From NCBI GenBank assembly GCA_020633205.1, contig JACKEB010000024.1, forward strand, positions 1 through 64,000: a stretch of 64,000 bases of DNA, written 5' to 3'. A program made the translations under genes and the position numbers. The notes below the pieces were generated by a model. The model ran no database searches. It saw nothing but the letters and a program-made list of their open reading frames with translations, and had not been told where the DNA came from. This document shows, in pieces, positions 1-8,760 of the stretch. This DNA comes from Polyangiaceae bacterium (lineage in GTDB: Bacteria; Myxococcota_A; Polyangia; Polyangiales; Polyangiaceae). Each line of letters starts with the position of its first letter. The first letter of the stretch is position 1.

Positions 1-16
1 GCTCGGGCCCATCAGC

Positions 17-625
17 TCACATCTGCGGCATCGCCTTACGGAACCCCTCGATCTCCATCACGCGCCCAAGCCAAGCGCCGATGTTCGCGCCCGCTGGGAG
101 CGACTGACCGATCTGGAGCTGAGTCGCATTCGACGCCACGGAGAGGTCCGCGATCGTGGGCTTGTCGCCAACCAGGAACGACTTTCCGGCGAGTGCGTCG
201 TCGAGGATCTTGGCGAGCTCGACCAGCGTCTTCTCGCCACGCTCGATGGCTGCCTTGTCAGCCTTGTCGCCGGCGAACATCTTGTTGAAGACGACGTCGA
301 AGACGGGGCCTGCCAAGCGCGTCTGGTTCCAGTCGAGCCACTGATCCACGAGGGCGCGCTGCTTGAGGTCCTTCGGGTACCAGTCGCTGAGGTCGTGCTT
401 GTCACACAGGTAGCGCAAGATCGCGTTGGACTCGTAGAGCCTGAAGTCGCCGTCTTCTAGCGTGGGCACCTTGTGGTTCGGGTTCAGCGCCAGATAGCTC
501 GGCTGCATGTTGTCACCCTTGATGAGATCCACCATGGCGAGCTCATGCTCGATGCCGGCGGCGTTGAGCAACGCGACGACGCGGCGTGAGTGCTGAGAAA
601 ACGGATGGAAATGTAGCTTGTACAT
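17..625 (-). CDS. Glutathione S-transferase family protein
   Basis: A 202-residue protein with the two-domain GST layout. Such enzymes conjugate or use glutathione on electrophilic substrates in the cytoplasm. The N-terminal thioredoxin-like domain (about 1-80) contains the glutathione-contact signature NHKVPTLEDGDFRLYESNAI, with the conserved cis-Pro after Val and the Glu-Ser pair. The all-helical C-terminal domain has the N-capping motif near FLVGDKPTIADLSV. Length is typical. The ATG at 625 lies behind a G-rich stretch. It is followed upstream on the same strand by a MATE exporter and a second GST, so the three may form a detoxification group, although an 80-base gap separates it from the MATE gene. 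Substrate cannot be told from sequence. Confidence 0.93.
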   Translation of the reverse strand: MYKLHFHPFSQHSRRVVALLNAAGIEHELAMVDLIKGDNMQPSYLALNPNHKVPTLEDGDFRLYESNAILRYLCDKHDLSDWYPKDLKQRALVDQWLDWNQTRLAGPVFDVVFNKMFAGDKADKAAIERGEKTLVELAKILDDALAGKSFLVGDKPTIADLSVASNATQLQIGQSLPAGANIGAWLGRVMEIEGFRKAMPQM

Positions 626-704
626 GGGAACCCCTATGACCTTGTTGTGTTGTGACGGGCTGACCTGCAGCCAAAGAAGTCCGGCAGGGCCGGGAAAAGC
701 GAGG

Positions 705-2084
705 CTAGGTTAGGAGGCTGTTTGCCGCGGAGCAATCGCTTCGATCGTCGATTGCGCGGCGCAAGCCCGGAAGGTAGGCGCCGAGTGAAACGGCGCGGAT
801 GACGACATAGCCAATGAAGGCGAACCATAGGCCGCGGTTGCCGTAGTGCTGCATCATGGGCCAGCTCGAGCCCACGAAAACGCACATGGAAATCACCGAC
901 GCGTTGCGCATCTGCCGGGTGCGAGTTGCCCCCACAAAGATGCCGTCCAGCTGAAAGGCCGCGAAGGAGAGCAAGATGTAGAGCGCCGCAAGGGGGACCA
1001 AGGTCGCCGCGGTGCGCCGCACCTCTTCGATGTTGGTCAACGACCGCACAGCCAGCTCACCACCAAGCCAGCACGCTGCTGCCAGCGCACACGAGGTAAC
1101 GAGCGCTAGCTCGCTCGAACGCAACGCAGCGGCGTCGAAGCGTCGGCGCGAGCGAGCCCCAATCGCGCGCCCCACCAACGACTCTGCCGCGAATGCGTAG
1201 CCATCCAAAAAGAAGGCAGCAAAGCTCACGAGCTCGAGCAACACGTGGTTCGCCGCCAGGTTCGTGTCGCCGAACTTCGCGCTGCGATCGGTGAACCACG
1301 CGAAGCCACCGAGCAAGAAGAGGGTGCGGAGCATGATGTCCGCGTTCGCCTTGAACATTTCCGCGAGGCGACTTCGGTCGAGGATGCGCGCCCTGGACCA
1401 GAAAGCTTCAGCGTCGCTGTGTTGGGCCTTGAGCAAGGAGCGCACGGTCCAGAACGACGCCAGCAGGGTCACCCACTCTGCAACTGCAGTGCCGAGCCCA
1501 ATACCTCGGACGCCCCAGCCGAGCACGCCAGCGAAGGTGACGTCGAGGGTGATGTTCAAGCCGTTGAGCAGCAGCTGAAGCACGAGCAGCTGCCGGCTCT
1601 TGCCAAGGCCGATCAAGGTACCCATCAGCGCGAAGGTGCCGAGAGCAGCCGGCGCACCCCAAATCCGCGCGGCAAAGTATTGAGCGGCTTCGCCCTCGAC
1701 CTCCGGGCTGGCGCTGAATACCGCCCACGCCAGTTGGGCGATCGGCCACTGCAGGAGCAACAACCCAACGCCAATCAGCCCTGCGAGCAACAGCGCGCGC
1801 CCGAGCACCGCTCGCACCTCCGCCGGCTCACCGGCGCCGTCAGCCTGCGCGACGAACCCCGTCGTGCCCATGCGCAAGAAGCCGAAGGACCAATAGACGA
1901 AGCTGAAGATCAACGCCCCGAGGGCGATCGCGCCGAGCGCCGAGGTGGTGCCAACATGGCCGATCACCGCAGTGTCCGCGATACCGAGGAGAGGCACCGC
2001 CGCATTGGCCAAGATGATTGGCCAAGCGATGCGAAACACCGAGCCCCGAGTGAGCTCGGCGGCGCTGTCCCCCGCCTGGTTCAC
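705..2084 (-). CDS. MATE family efflux transporter (DinF-like)
   Basis: A 459-residue polytopic inner-membrane protein with about 12 hydrophobic segments. The N-terminal part (GSVFRIAWPIILANAAVPLL, then a GIADTAVIGHVG motif) is characteristic of MatE domains, and a second MatE half follows after about residue 230. MATE proteins export cationic or organic compounds using Na+ or H+ gradients. The DinF-type branch is the best match by eye. It starts with GTG one base after the TGA stop of the upstream GST gene, so the two are probably co-translated. The context suggests export of toxic compounds or their conjugates, which is inference. Confidence 0.93.
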   Translation of the reverse strand: MNQAGDSAAELTRGSVFRIAWPIILANAAVPLLGIADTAVIGHVGTTSALGAIALGALIFSFVYWSFGFLRMGTTGFVAQADGAGEPAEVRAVLGRALLLAGLIGVGLLLLQWPIAQLAWAVFSASPEVEGEAAQYFAARIWGAPAALGTFALMGTLIGLGKSRQLLVLQLLLNGLNITLDVTFAGVLGWGVRGIGLGTAVAEWVTLLASFWTVRSLLKAQHSDAEAFWSRARILDRSRLAEMFKANADIMLRTLFLLGGFAWFTDRSAKFGDTNLAANHVLLELVSFAAFFLDGYAFAAESLVGRAIGARSRRRFDAAALRSSELALVTSCALAAACWLGGELAVRSLTNIEEVRRTAATLVPLAALYILLSFAAFQLDGIFVGATRTRQMRNASVISMCVFVGSSWPMMQHYGNRGLWFAFIGYVVIRAVSLGAYLPGLRRAIDDRSDCSAANSLLT

Positions 2085-2085
2085 G

Positions 2086-2718
2086 TCAGCCTTCGAGTTG
2101 CTTGCTTAGCTCTGCGAGCTTCTCTTGGGCCCGCTTGTAGGCGGGGCGCTCCGTCAGGCGCGCCAGGTAGGCGCCGAACACCTTGCCGGGCTCGATGGTA
2201 CCAACCATCGCTCCCCAGCCGAGCGCCGAGCCCATGAAAACGTCCGCCGCGGTGAAGTGCTCGCCCAGCAAGTACGGTCCCTGGCTGAGTGCTTGCTCAA
2301 GGGTGTTGATGGTGTCACCAAAGCTGCCATAGCCAAGCGCCCCTTTGCGCTCCACTTCAGGGCGATTCAGGCCCTTGTCGACCATCGCGGTCTCGAGGCA
2401 GCCATTGCCGAAGAACAGCCAGCGGTAGTAGGCGCCGCGCTCCGCCGAGTCCACAGCAGGCGCAAGCTTTGCCGCAGGGAAAGCATCCGCCAAGTAGGCG
2501 CAGATCGCAGGGCTCTCCGTCACCACCACACCGCGGTGCACGATCGTGGGCAGCTTGCCCATGGGGTTCAGCGCGAGAAACTCCGGTGTCTTGTGCTCGC
2601 CCTTGTCGAAGCGCAGGAGCTTGACGTCGTACGGCGCCTCGACCTCCTCGAGCATCCAGTGGATCGTGCGCCCTCGTGAGCGGGGGTTGGAATAGAACGT
2701 AACAGTCGCGTCAGACAT
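2086..2718 (-). CDS. Glutathione S-transferase family protein
   Basis: A 210-residue GST with an N-terminal thioredoxin-like domain (VTFYSNPRSRGRTIHWMLEE) and the glutathione-binding stretch around LNPMGKLPTIVHRGVVVTES. The helical C-terminal domain contains GPYLLGEHFTAADVFMGS, the usual N-capping box. The Ser-Arg-Gly-Arg run near residue 14 occupies the place of the catalytic Ser/Cys in beta-like bacterial GSTs. Its TGA stop sits one base before the GTG of the MATE exporter, indicating an operon. It is only distantly similar to the GST at 17-625, so it is not a recent duplicate. Confidence 0.93.
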   Translation of the reverse strand: MSDATVTFYSNPRSRGRTIHWMLEEVEAPYDVKLLRFDKGEHKTPEFLALNPMGKLPTIVHRGVVVTESPAICAYLADAFPAAKLAPAVDSAERGAYYRWLFFGNGCLETAMVDKGLNRPEVERKGALGYGSFGDTINTLEQALSQGPYLLGEHFTAADVFMGSALGWGAMVGTIEPGKVFGAYLARLTERPAYKRAQEKLAELSKQLEG

Positions 2719-2790
2719 CTCGCCTCCGCCGCTGTACGTAGCCCCCGAGCGCAGCTTATGAAAGCCCCAATGTCACCTCGCATAGGCTCT

Positions 2791-2811
2791 CCCGACAGGA
2801 CGCTGTCAGGG
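2791..2811 (-). terminator. Possible hairpin terminator after the DUF2378-like gene
   Basis: GACAG, a GACG loop and CTGTC, extended outside by C-runs and G-runs with one bulge, lie in the 155-base gap between the DUF2378-like gene and the GST operon. No strong T-run follows on the minus strand, so this is a weak call. Confidence 0.3.
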
Positions 2812-2873
2812 GGCAGCCGCAGGGCATGACGGAGCACCTCTCCCCCAAAAAAGGCCGGTAGATCTGACTCCGT

Positions 2874-3494
2874 TCAGCTCTGATGCAGGCGATAGGCGGC
2901 CCCACTGGCCCCAATCTGTACGATTTCGATGCGAGGCTTGCCGCGCCTGGAGAGCTCCGCGACGCGCTCAAAGACACCCGCGTAACCGTGGGCGACGAGC
3001 TCGGGCACCAAGCCGGTAGGCCAGGTCACCGTGTACAGGATGCCGTCATTTCCCCGAGGCACCGCACGGAGACTGACGCCCTGGTGAAAGCGTCCCCAGT
3101 AGCGTGCCGCTGCCCCGAGCAGCGTATCCGGGGTGACGAATCCGAACAGCAGCTGATAGATGCGGCTGGTCGCCATCCGGCTCATCACGTCGTAGTAAAA
3201 CTGGCGAAAGCCCGTTTCGTCCAAGTGGTAGTGGTCGGCGATGGCCAGGTTCACCGCGCAGTAGGTTGCCTCACTGATCCACTCGCTAGCCAGCGGCGGC
3301 TGCCGGAGCACCCGCTGGAGCTGGCTCGGCATTTCGGAGCTTTCAGCGAGGGGCTTCACCTCGAGGCAGTGGAGCAACAAGGCTCCTTTGGCGTGATAGG
3401 TGGGACAGCAGTCCCAGCCTTCCGGCAAAGCGTCGATGTAGGCTTTGACTCGCGGAAAAGTAGGCAGCTTGGACGCTGGAGTAGTCGAGATCAC
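2874..3494 (-). CDS. DUF2378 (TIGR02265)-like myxobacterial protein
   Basis: A 206-residue soluble protein without signal peptide or membrane segment. Its layout matches the DUF2378/TIGR02265 family, described as restricted to myxobacteria and often found in many paralogues: an N-terminal FPRVKAYIDALPEGW segment, a middle region with a Trp-Ile-Ser-Glu and alternating helices, and the YWGRFHQGVSLRAV block near residue 135. The function of the family is unknown. The start is GTG at 3494, and a perfect 7-bp hairpin lies immediately upstream of it. It sits between an MFS exporter and a GST operon on the same strand. Assignment is from pattern memory, not a search. Confidence 0.65.
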   Translation of the reverse strand: MISTTPASKLPTFPRVKAYIDALPEGWDCCPTYHAKGALLLHCLEVKPLAESSEMPSQLQRVLRQPPLASEWISEATYCAVNLAIADHYHLDETGFRQFYYDVMSRMATSRIYQLLFGFVTPDTLLGAAARYWGRFHQGVSLRAVPRGNDGILYTVTWPTGLVPELVAHGYAGVFERVAELSRRGKPRIEIVQIGASGAAYRLHQS

Positions 3495-3497
3495 TGA

Positions 3498-3515
3498 GAC
3501 AAGCCTCAGCTTGTC
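3498..3515 (-). promoter_or_regulatory. 7-bp hairpin directly before the DUF2378-like start codon
   Basis: GACAAGC, loop CTCA, GCTTGTC form a perfect stem ending three bases upstream of the GTG at 3494 on the minus strand. It occupies the position of the ribosome binding site and also lies downstream of the MFS stop codon, so it could terminate the MFS transcript or mask translation initiation. No T-run follows. Confidence 0.35.
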
Positions 3516-3544
3516 ATATCGGCACGCTCGCCAGTTACTAAAAC

Positions 3545-5077
3545 TTACTCCGCAGTTGGCGAAGAGGGCAGCGCGGCCTGTGGATCTGGCTGTGGCCGTG
3601 GATCCGGCTGCGGACGCACCTCGGCTTCCGCGTGATCCGCGACGGCGATACGCGGGAAAAATAGGCCTGAAACCGCCGCGATGACCGCAAGCACGGCGAT
3701 CGCCCAGAACGCGGTGTGCAGGCCGTCTTCGAGCGCCCAGGCGAGGCTGTGCAAAACCTCAGGTGCCAAGTTCTTGCCATGCTCCGGCCCCAGCAAGGCG
3801 TTCGCTGCTTCGACGGGAACCCCCGGAGTCTTCGCCAGCTCACGGGCGATCACCGCCCCCAGCGCCCCGACCGCGAGCGTGCCACCGATGGTGCGGAAGA
3901 ACATGGTGCTCGCGGTTGCGACCCCCCGCTGCTTCCACGCAACCGACGACTGAACCGCGATGATGAGCGCGGTATTCGCGAGCCCCATGCCGACGCCGAA
4001 CAAGCCCGTGGCCAAGCTGATCCAGGTGAGGCTGAGCTCGGGGGAGAGGACCAACGCGAGCCCGATGCTGGTGACCGTCAGCACGCAGAGCCCGGTCAAG
4101 ATCAAGGGACGGAAGCCAACCTTGACCAAGAGGCGCCCACTGATTGCGCTGGCCACCGGCCAACCGATCAGCATCGGGGTGATCGCGCGCCCAGCTTCCT
4201 TTGCGGAGCCCCCGAGCACCGCCTGCACGTGGAGCGGGACGAAGGTGACCGTCGCGATCATCGCGCCGCCGAGCAAGGTGCCAAGCACCGTGGCCACCGC
4301 CATCACACGGCGACTGAACAAGTCGATGGGCAACATCGGCTCCGCTGCCCGCTTCTCGATACCAATGAAGATCGCGGTCAACACACCCGCGATGCCCAGC
4401 ATCACCACGCCGCCGGCGCTGCCGCTGCTACCAGCCAGGAGCAGCAGCAAGATCGCCGTGAGCACCAGCGTCCCCGCGACGTCGAACACCCGCTTCCGTT
4501 TCTCTACGGATTCATGGTACGCGAAAGCCAACACGGCCATGCAGACGATGCCAGGCAGCACGTTGATGTAGAACACCCAGCGCCACGAGAGCGCGCTGAC
4601 GATATAGCCGCCGAGCAGCGGCCCGATGATGCCCGCCGCGCCCCACACCCCGCCGAACAGGCCTTGGATCTTGGCGCGCCGCTCGACGTCGAAGAGATCG
4701 CCGATGATGGTCATCGTGATCGGCTGCATGGCGCCGGCGCCCAGGCCTTGAAGCGCTCGAAACGCGATCAGCTGTTCGATGCTACGCGCCTGGCCACTCG
4801 CGACGGAGCCAACCAAGAACACCGCGACACCAAACAGGATGATCGGCTTCCGGCCGTAGAGATCCGCCAGCTTGCCGTAGATCGGCACCGTGACCGTCGC
4901 AGCGAGCATGTAGGCGGTGAACACCCACGAGTAGAGCCGGATCCCGCCGAGATCGCCGACCACCGTCGGCATCGCCGTGGAGACGACGGTCATCTCCATC
5001 GCCGCCATGAAGAGCGCGAAGAGCAGCGCCACCACGGTGGCGGGGCGATGGGTCTGACGGGGGGTCGAGGAGGACAT
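3545..5077 (-). CDS. MFS drug exporter, DHA2 (EmrB/QacA) type, 14 TM
   Basis: A 510-residue inner-membrane proton-drug antiporter. It shows about 14 hydrophobic helices, MFS motif A as GKLADLYGRKP between helices 2 and 3, and the antiporter motif C region GVWGAAGIIGPLLGGYIV near helix 5, which together define the DHA2 family. The N-terminus is short and cytoplasmic. The C-terminus carries a Pro-rich tail (PQPDPRPQPDPQ), unusual and probably disordered. It is transcribed away from the divergent gene at 5228. The 150-base gap between them should hold both promoters. No regulator is adjacent. Confidence 0.95.
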   Translation of the reverse strand: MSSSTPRQTHRPATVVALLFALFMAAMEMTVVSTAMPTVVGDLGGIRLYSWVFTAYMLAATVTVPIYGKLADLYGRKPIILFGVAVFLVGSVASGQARSIEQLIAFRALQGLGAGAMQPITMTIIGDLFDVERRAKIQGLFGGVWGAAGIIGPLLGGYIVSALSWRWVFYINVLPGIVCMAVLAFAYHESVEKRKRVFDVAGTLVLTAILLLLLAGSSGSAGGVVMLGIAGVLTAIFIGIEKRAAEPMLPIDLFSRRVMAVATVLGTLLGGAMIATVTFVPLHVQAVLGGSAKEAGRAITPMLIGWPVASAISGRLLVKVGFRPLILTGLCVLTVTSIGLALVLSPELSLTWISLATGLFGVGMGLANTALIIAVQSSVAWKQRGVATASTMFFRTIGGTLAVGALGAVIARELAKTPGVPVEAANALLGPEHGKNLAPEVLHSLAWALEDGLHTAFWAIAVLAVIAAVSGLFFPRIAVADHAEAEVRPQPDPRPQPDPQAALPSSPTAE

Positions 5078-5227
5078 AGTCTAAGGTCGCGAAACGGTCT
5101 CGCCCCCCGCTTCAGTGCGCTACGGACCGCTGCGGGCTATCCCTAAGGCACTCGTCCCCATTCGCCAAGGGCGCACGGCGTTGGGGTTCATTGTTCAGCT
5201 GGCGCGCGGCGCCTATCCTCGGCAAGG

Positions 5228-6850
5228 ATGCCACAGCCTGGAGGGAAGTCTGCCAGCTACTCGAGCCGCGAGCGCGCGCTGGAGTGGGCGCTGCTGGCCA
5301 ATTTCCTGATTCATGGCCTCGCGCTGATCAGCATGGCAGCGCTCTTGTTGCCCACGCTCCCCGGCGGAAGCGAGCCAGATTCGGCTGTGCGCGTCGCGAC
5401 CATCGCGGCTCACCCCTGGCGTTTCCGCCTGGGCTGGCTGCCCTGGCAACTGTGTGCGGCGATCGACCTGTGGATGGCGATCGCGATGTTGCGCACGCGC
5501 TGGTTGCCCAAATTGGGAACGGCGTGGGTGCTGCTCTTCACGCTTCTCGCGGTGCTTCCCGATCAATACGCCCAGACGGTGTGGGTGACCCGCGGTGTCG
5601 AGCTGGCGCAGACCGACCGCGTCGCCTACTTCGCCCTGGAGCGCGAGCTGTTTCCCCTCACCGCGGGCTGGGGCGCCGTTTGTTACACGATCGCAGCGCT
5701 CGGCTGGACCTACTGCTTCGCGCGTGCTGGGACCTGGTCGCGGCTGCTCAGCGTGCTGAGCGTTCCGCTCTGGCTCGCGATGGGTATCGCGGCGAGCTCT
5801 CCGGTGCTGCCTCAGAGCGTGCGTCCGAGCCCCCAGTTCATTTCCGCGGCGAACGCCGTTGGCTTTGCGTTACTCCAGGTGTGGCTTGGGTTGGTGACGG
5901 AGCGCGTGCTGCTTCGAGCGCGCCCGGACGAGCCCCACGGTCGCCTCGCGCGCTGGCGCTACCCAGGGCGCGGCCCGGTAGCGTGGGTGGCCAACTGGCT
6001 CGCGAACTCGCGCTTCTTTGGCGCGCTGCTCGAGCCACTGCCGGAGGCGGAGATGCGCAGCGAGATCACCAACGTGGTCTACGTGAATTACCTGATGCGC
6101 GCCAGCGACGCCAAACGTTTGGTTCCCCACGGATTAGAGCTTCAACGCCTGGGATCGGGGGGTGAGTATGCGCTGTTTACGTTCCTCACGTATCAGCACG
6201 GACATTTCGGCTTCGCCTTCATGGGTCCACTGCGCAAGCTCATGCCCAACCCCGTTCAGACGAACTGGCGCGTCCATGTCTACGACCCGCGCACGGACTA
6301 CCGCGGGATCTACTTCCTGACCAACGCCATCGACGCCGCGCTGCCTGCGCTGGCCGCGCGCTTGCTCACTGAAGGCATGCCCATGCACGTGCTGAAGCAG
6401 GCAGAAGTGCGCCAGGCCGACACCGCGCTCCAGGTCGAGCTCGATCCGGGGACGGGCTCTGCCCCCGACGCTCGGCTCTCGCTCAGCCCGGCAGAAGAAC
6501 CCACATGGGAAGGCCCCTGGGCTGATTGCTGGCCGACGTTCCGCGCCTTCCTCGAGTACTGCGTGCCTCAAGACCGCGCGATGTCGAGTCAGCCACTCAA
6601 GAAGCGCATCTCGCGCCAGGAGATCGATCTGGGGATCCCCATCGACGCCTGCGAACCGATGACGGGCAGCGTGCACTCAGAAGCCGCACGGCGCTATCTC
6701 GGCGACTCTGCCGACTTGACCGCACCGATTTGTTTCCGCGTGGCAAATGTCAGCTTCTCCTTCGCCATCGAGGCTCACGACAGCTACCCCCTCACGCTGC
6801 GTGGCGCTGAGCTCGGCTCGGGGGATCCTGCGAGCGGTCGAAACCAGTAG
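5228..6850 (+). CDS. Membrane protein with C-terminal DUF2071/acetoacetate decarboxylase-like domain
   Basis: A 540-residue protein. Residues about 20-240 hold six or so hydrophobic segments (ALLANFLIHGLALISMAALLL and later helices). From about residue 270 a soluble domain begins (EITNVVYVNYLMRASDAKRLVP, then WRVHVYDPRTDYRGIYFL), a pattern of the DUF2071/acetoacetate decarboxylase-like fold. No function is established for such a combination that I know of. ATG at 5228 is the first good start. The final 67 bases overlap the 3' end of the opposing gene at 6784-7632. Confidence 0.7.
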   Translation: MPQPGGKSASYSSRERALEWALLANFLIHGLALISMAALLLPTLPGGSEPDSAVRVATIAAHPWRFRLGWLPWQLCAAIDLWMAIAMLRTRWLPKLGTAWVLLFTLLAVLPDQYAQTVWVTRGVELAQTDRVAYFALERELFPLTAGWGAVCYTIAALGWTYCFARAGTWSRLLSVLSVPLWLAMGIAASSPVLPQSVRPSPQFISAANAVGFALLQVWLGLVTERVLLRARPDEPHGRLARWRYPGRGPVAWVANWLANSRFFGALLEPLPEAEMRSEITNVVYVNYLMRASDAKRLVPHGLELQRLGSGGEYALFTFLTYQHGHFGFAFMGPLRKLMPNPVQTNWRVHVYDPRTDYRGIYFLTNAIDAALPALAARLLTEGMPMHVLKQAEVRQADTALQVELDPGTGSAPDARLSLSPAEEPTWEGPWADCWPTFRAFLEYCVPQDRAMSSQPLKKRISRQEIDLGIPIDACEPMTGSVHSEAARRYLGDSADLTAPICFRVANVSFSFAIEAHDSYPLTLRGAELGSGDPASGRNQ

Positions 6851-7632
6851 TAGTGGCGCACGAAACGCAGCCCGAACAGGCTCTGCTCGTGGCAGCCCAA
6901 GATCGTCGCGTCAGGGCAACGCGGGCTCGCAGGCACGCTGCAGTCCGGCGCGCCGGGCGCCCACAGGCTCAGCCGTTCCCCAAAAGGTGATGGAATGGCG
7001 ACTCGCCCGATCAACGCCCACACCCGTGCGCGATCTTCCGGGTGCCCTCGGCGACGTTTGGAAGTCAGCGCGACACCCAGTCGCCCGTTACTGTCTGCAA
7101 GCAGCGGGTCGAGGCGCAAGAGACCCGCAATCTGGCCAAATGGCATCGGGAAGCTCGCGTGCATGTAGTGAATGCCAGCATGCTCCCAGGTGGCATACGC
7201 GGCCACCTGGAACGCCTGCTGCGTTTCCGCATAGTAACGTTCGATGCCACGTACGTCGCTGCGCCCGTCTGCCGCCACGTCGAGGCAGAAGCAACGGGTC
7301 AGGATCCGAGCGCGACGCACCGGCAACACGAACTGACCAAACCAGGCCATCAAAGGCCTCACCAGGAGCCAGAGCACGAAGAACGGTCCTCGCCAGTGGC
7401 TCTCCACGAATAGCTCCAGGCCCGCTGTATCCTCGAAGAAACGTCGGACGCTGGGATGCACGCTATGCGTCGCGAGCGCAGGTTGCCGCAGGTCCTCGAG
7501 AGAGTCGACCACTCCGCGCGGCTCCTGGCGCCCGCTCCCAGCGTCGCACTCCCAGCCATGACGCCGGTAGAAGCCTCGCCCGAGACGCACACCACCGCTC
7601 AGCTGACTGAATTCGGGCTTCGAGCGTCCCAC
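6784..7632 (-). CDS. Hypothetical protein with one hydrophobic segment
   Basis: A 282-residue protein not recognised. It has one strongly hydrophobic stretch at about 82-107 (GPFFVLWLLVRPLMAWFGQF) and an otherwise soluble C-terminal part with a GHPEDRARVW segment and a Cys-rich stretch late in the chain. Coding is supported by the length of the frame and by strong G/C bias at third positions. The GTG at 7632 is the frame's longest start, and the true start could be downstream. Its 3' end overlaps the convergent gene ending at 6850 by 67 bases, so the last 20 or so residues are encoded opposite a real gene. Confidence 0.55.
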   Translation of the reverse strand: MGRSKPEFSQLSGGVRLGRGFYRRHGWECDAGSGRQEPRGVVDSLEDLRQPALATHSVHPSVRRFFEDTAGLELFVESHWRGPFFVLWLLVRPLMAWFGQFVLPVRRARILTRCFCLDVAADGRSDVRGIERYYAETQQAFQVAAYATWEHAGIHYMHASFPMPFGQIAGLLRLDPLLADSNGRLGVALTSKRRRGHPEDRARVWALIGRVAIPSPFGERLSLWAPGAPDCSVPASPRCPDATILGCHEQSLFGLRFVRHYYWFRPLAGSPEPSSAPRSVRG

Positions 7633-7713
7633 AGAGCCACAGCCTACCCGGCTCCCCGGTACGCACCACGATCTACGCGCGAGCCATTGAACGCACCGAC
7701 CTGGCGCGTCGGG

Positions 7714-8727
7714 CTAACCCTGGTACTCGAACGCCCGCACCTCTCCCTGGGGAGTGCCGAGGAAGATCTGTCGCTCCACACCAGCGATAGCGCTTGGCAA
7801 AGGTTCGCTGGGGAGAAAGCCCTTGTCAGCCCACTCGACGCCCCCTTCCGTCGCATACATCAACCCAGCGGCCCCACCAGCGCAAGCAGTCCACTCACGG
7901 TTGATGCTGCTCTGGAGCTCCTGATAGCTCGCTGTCCGCTCCGCCTGCCACTCCTCGAAGCTCAGGTCCCAACATGAGGTTCCGTGCAGGGTCAGCGCGA
8001 AGAACTCTCCGGCCTCGAGCGCCGCGAGGGCAATGACGCTGCCCGCCGCCTGGAACCTGAAGTCTCGCTCAACCGTCAGCGCGGGCAAGCTGAGCACACG
8101 TAGCCAGCCTCCGGTCGCTGCCATGACGACCCTTCCGTCCTCGAGCAACGCGAGGGCCGTGAGCGGGCGCGAACCGAACTTCTTCGACGCAGGCTTCTTC
8201 AGGTCTGCAGTCCCCAAGCGGGCCCGCGCATCCGCACCGCTGGTCAGCAAGCCGTGGGGAGTCATCACACCGGCACAAACGCCGCCGGTGTGCTTCCAGA
8301 GCAGCCGGTCGTCGGAGAAGACTCGCCCGTCATCCCCCCCACTGTAGACCGAGGTGTCTTCTGCGTTGGTTCCGTGCTGAACGAAGCGCACTCGGCCCGC
8401 GTGCCGCTGCCCCCGGTTCACGACCTCGCCGCCTGAGATGCGTGCAACCTCTCCGGACGCCGTACCCACAGCGACCTCGAATCGGCGCCCCAAGCGACGC
8501 GCGCACAGAGCGGTCACAGGGCCCGCGCTGAGAGTGACAGCCCAGAGTGGAGCGAAGGTTGCTGTTTCAGCCTTTGCCTGTCCGACCCCCAACATCTCGG
8601 TGCTGAGTGTCTCACGGCCCCGCACCGCCGCAAGCGAAATCCGCCAGTAGAGGTCCCCCAGGGAAGCTCCCACTGCAAGCTTTGCCGTGGGGTAATAAAC
8701 TGATTCCCGCTTGAGGATTCGCCGCAA
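7714..8727 (-). CDS. Beta-propeller (WD40/PQQ-like) protein, function unknown
   Basis: A 337-residue protein with repeated blade-like units, each with a short Gly-rich turn followed by two or three hydrophobic strands (for example EVAVGTASGEVARISGGEV, then DTSVYSGGDDGRVFSDDRLL, then GLLTSGADARARLGT, then DGRVVMAATGGWLRVL). This spacing of about 40 residues suggests a seven-bladed propeller. No signal peptide is visible. It is probably a cytoplasmic scaffold or regulator. The frame opens with TTG at 8727, and a GTG about 19 codons in is another possible start. It is divergent from the acyl-CoA dehydrogenase with a gap of about 33 bases. Confidence 0.65.
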   Translation of the reverse strand: MRRILKRESVYYPTAKLAVGASLGDLYWRISLAAVRGRETLSTEMLGVGQAKAETATFAPLWAVTLSAGPVTALCARRLGRRFEVAVGTASGEVARISGGEVVNRGQRHAGRVRFVQHGTNAEDTSVYSGGDDGRVFSDDRLLWKHTGGVCAGVMTPHGLLTSGADARARLGTADLKKPASKKFGSRPLTALALLEDGRVVMAATGGWLRVLSLPALTVERDFRFQAAGSVIALAALEAGEFFALTLHGTSCWDLSFEEWQAERTASYQELQSSINREWTACAGGAAGLMYATEGGVEWADKGFLPSEPLPSAIAGVERQIFLGTPQGEVRAFEYQG

Positions 8728-8760
8728 AAGACACTACGGGATTGAGTCTCGGTCCCGCCA

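Noticed and set aside
1245..2237. 330-codon plus-strand frame over the MATE and GST genes
   Set aside because: It is antisense to two clear genes, is rich in Arg, Gln and His, and has no domain.
3716..5146. 476-codon plus-strand frame
   Set aside because: It runs opposite the MFS exporter. Its composition is that of a GC-rich shadow frame.
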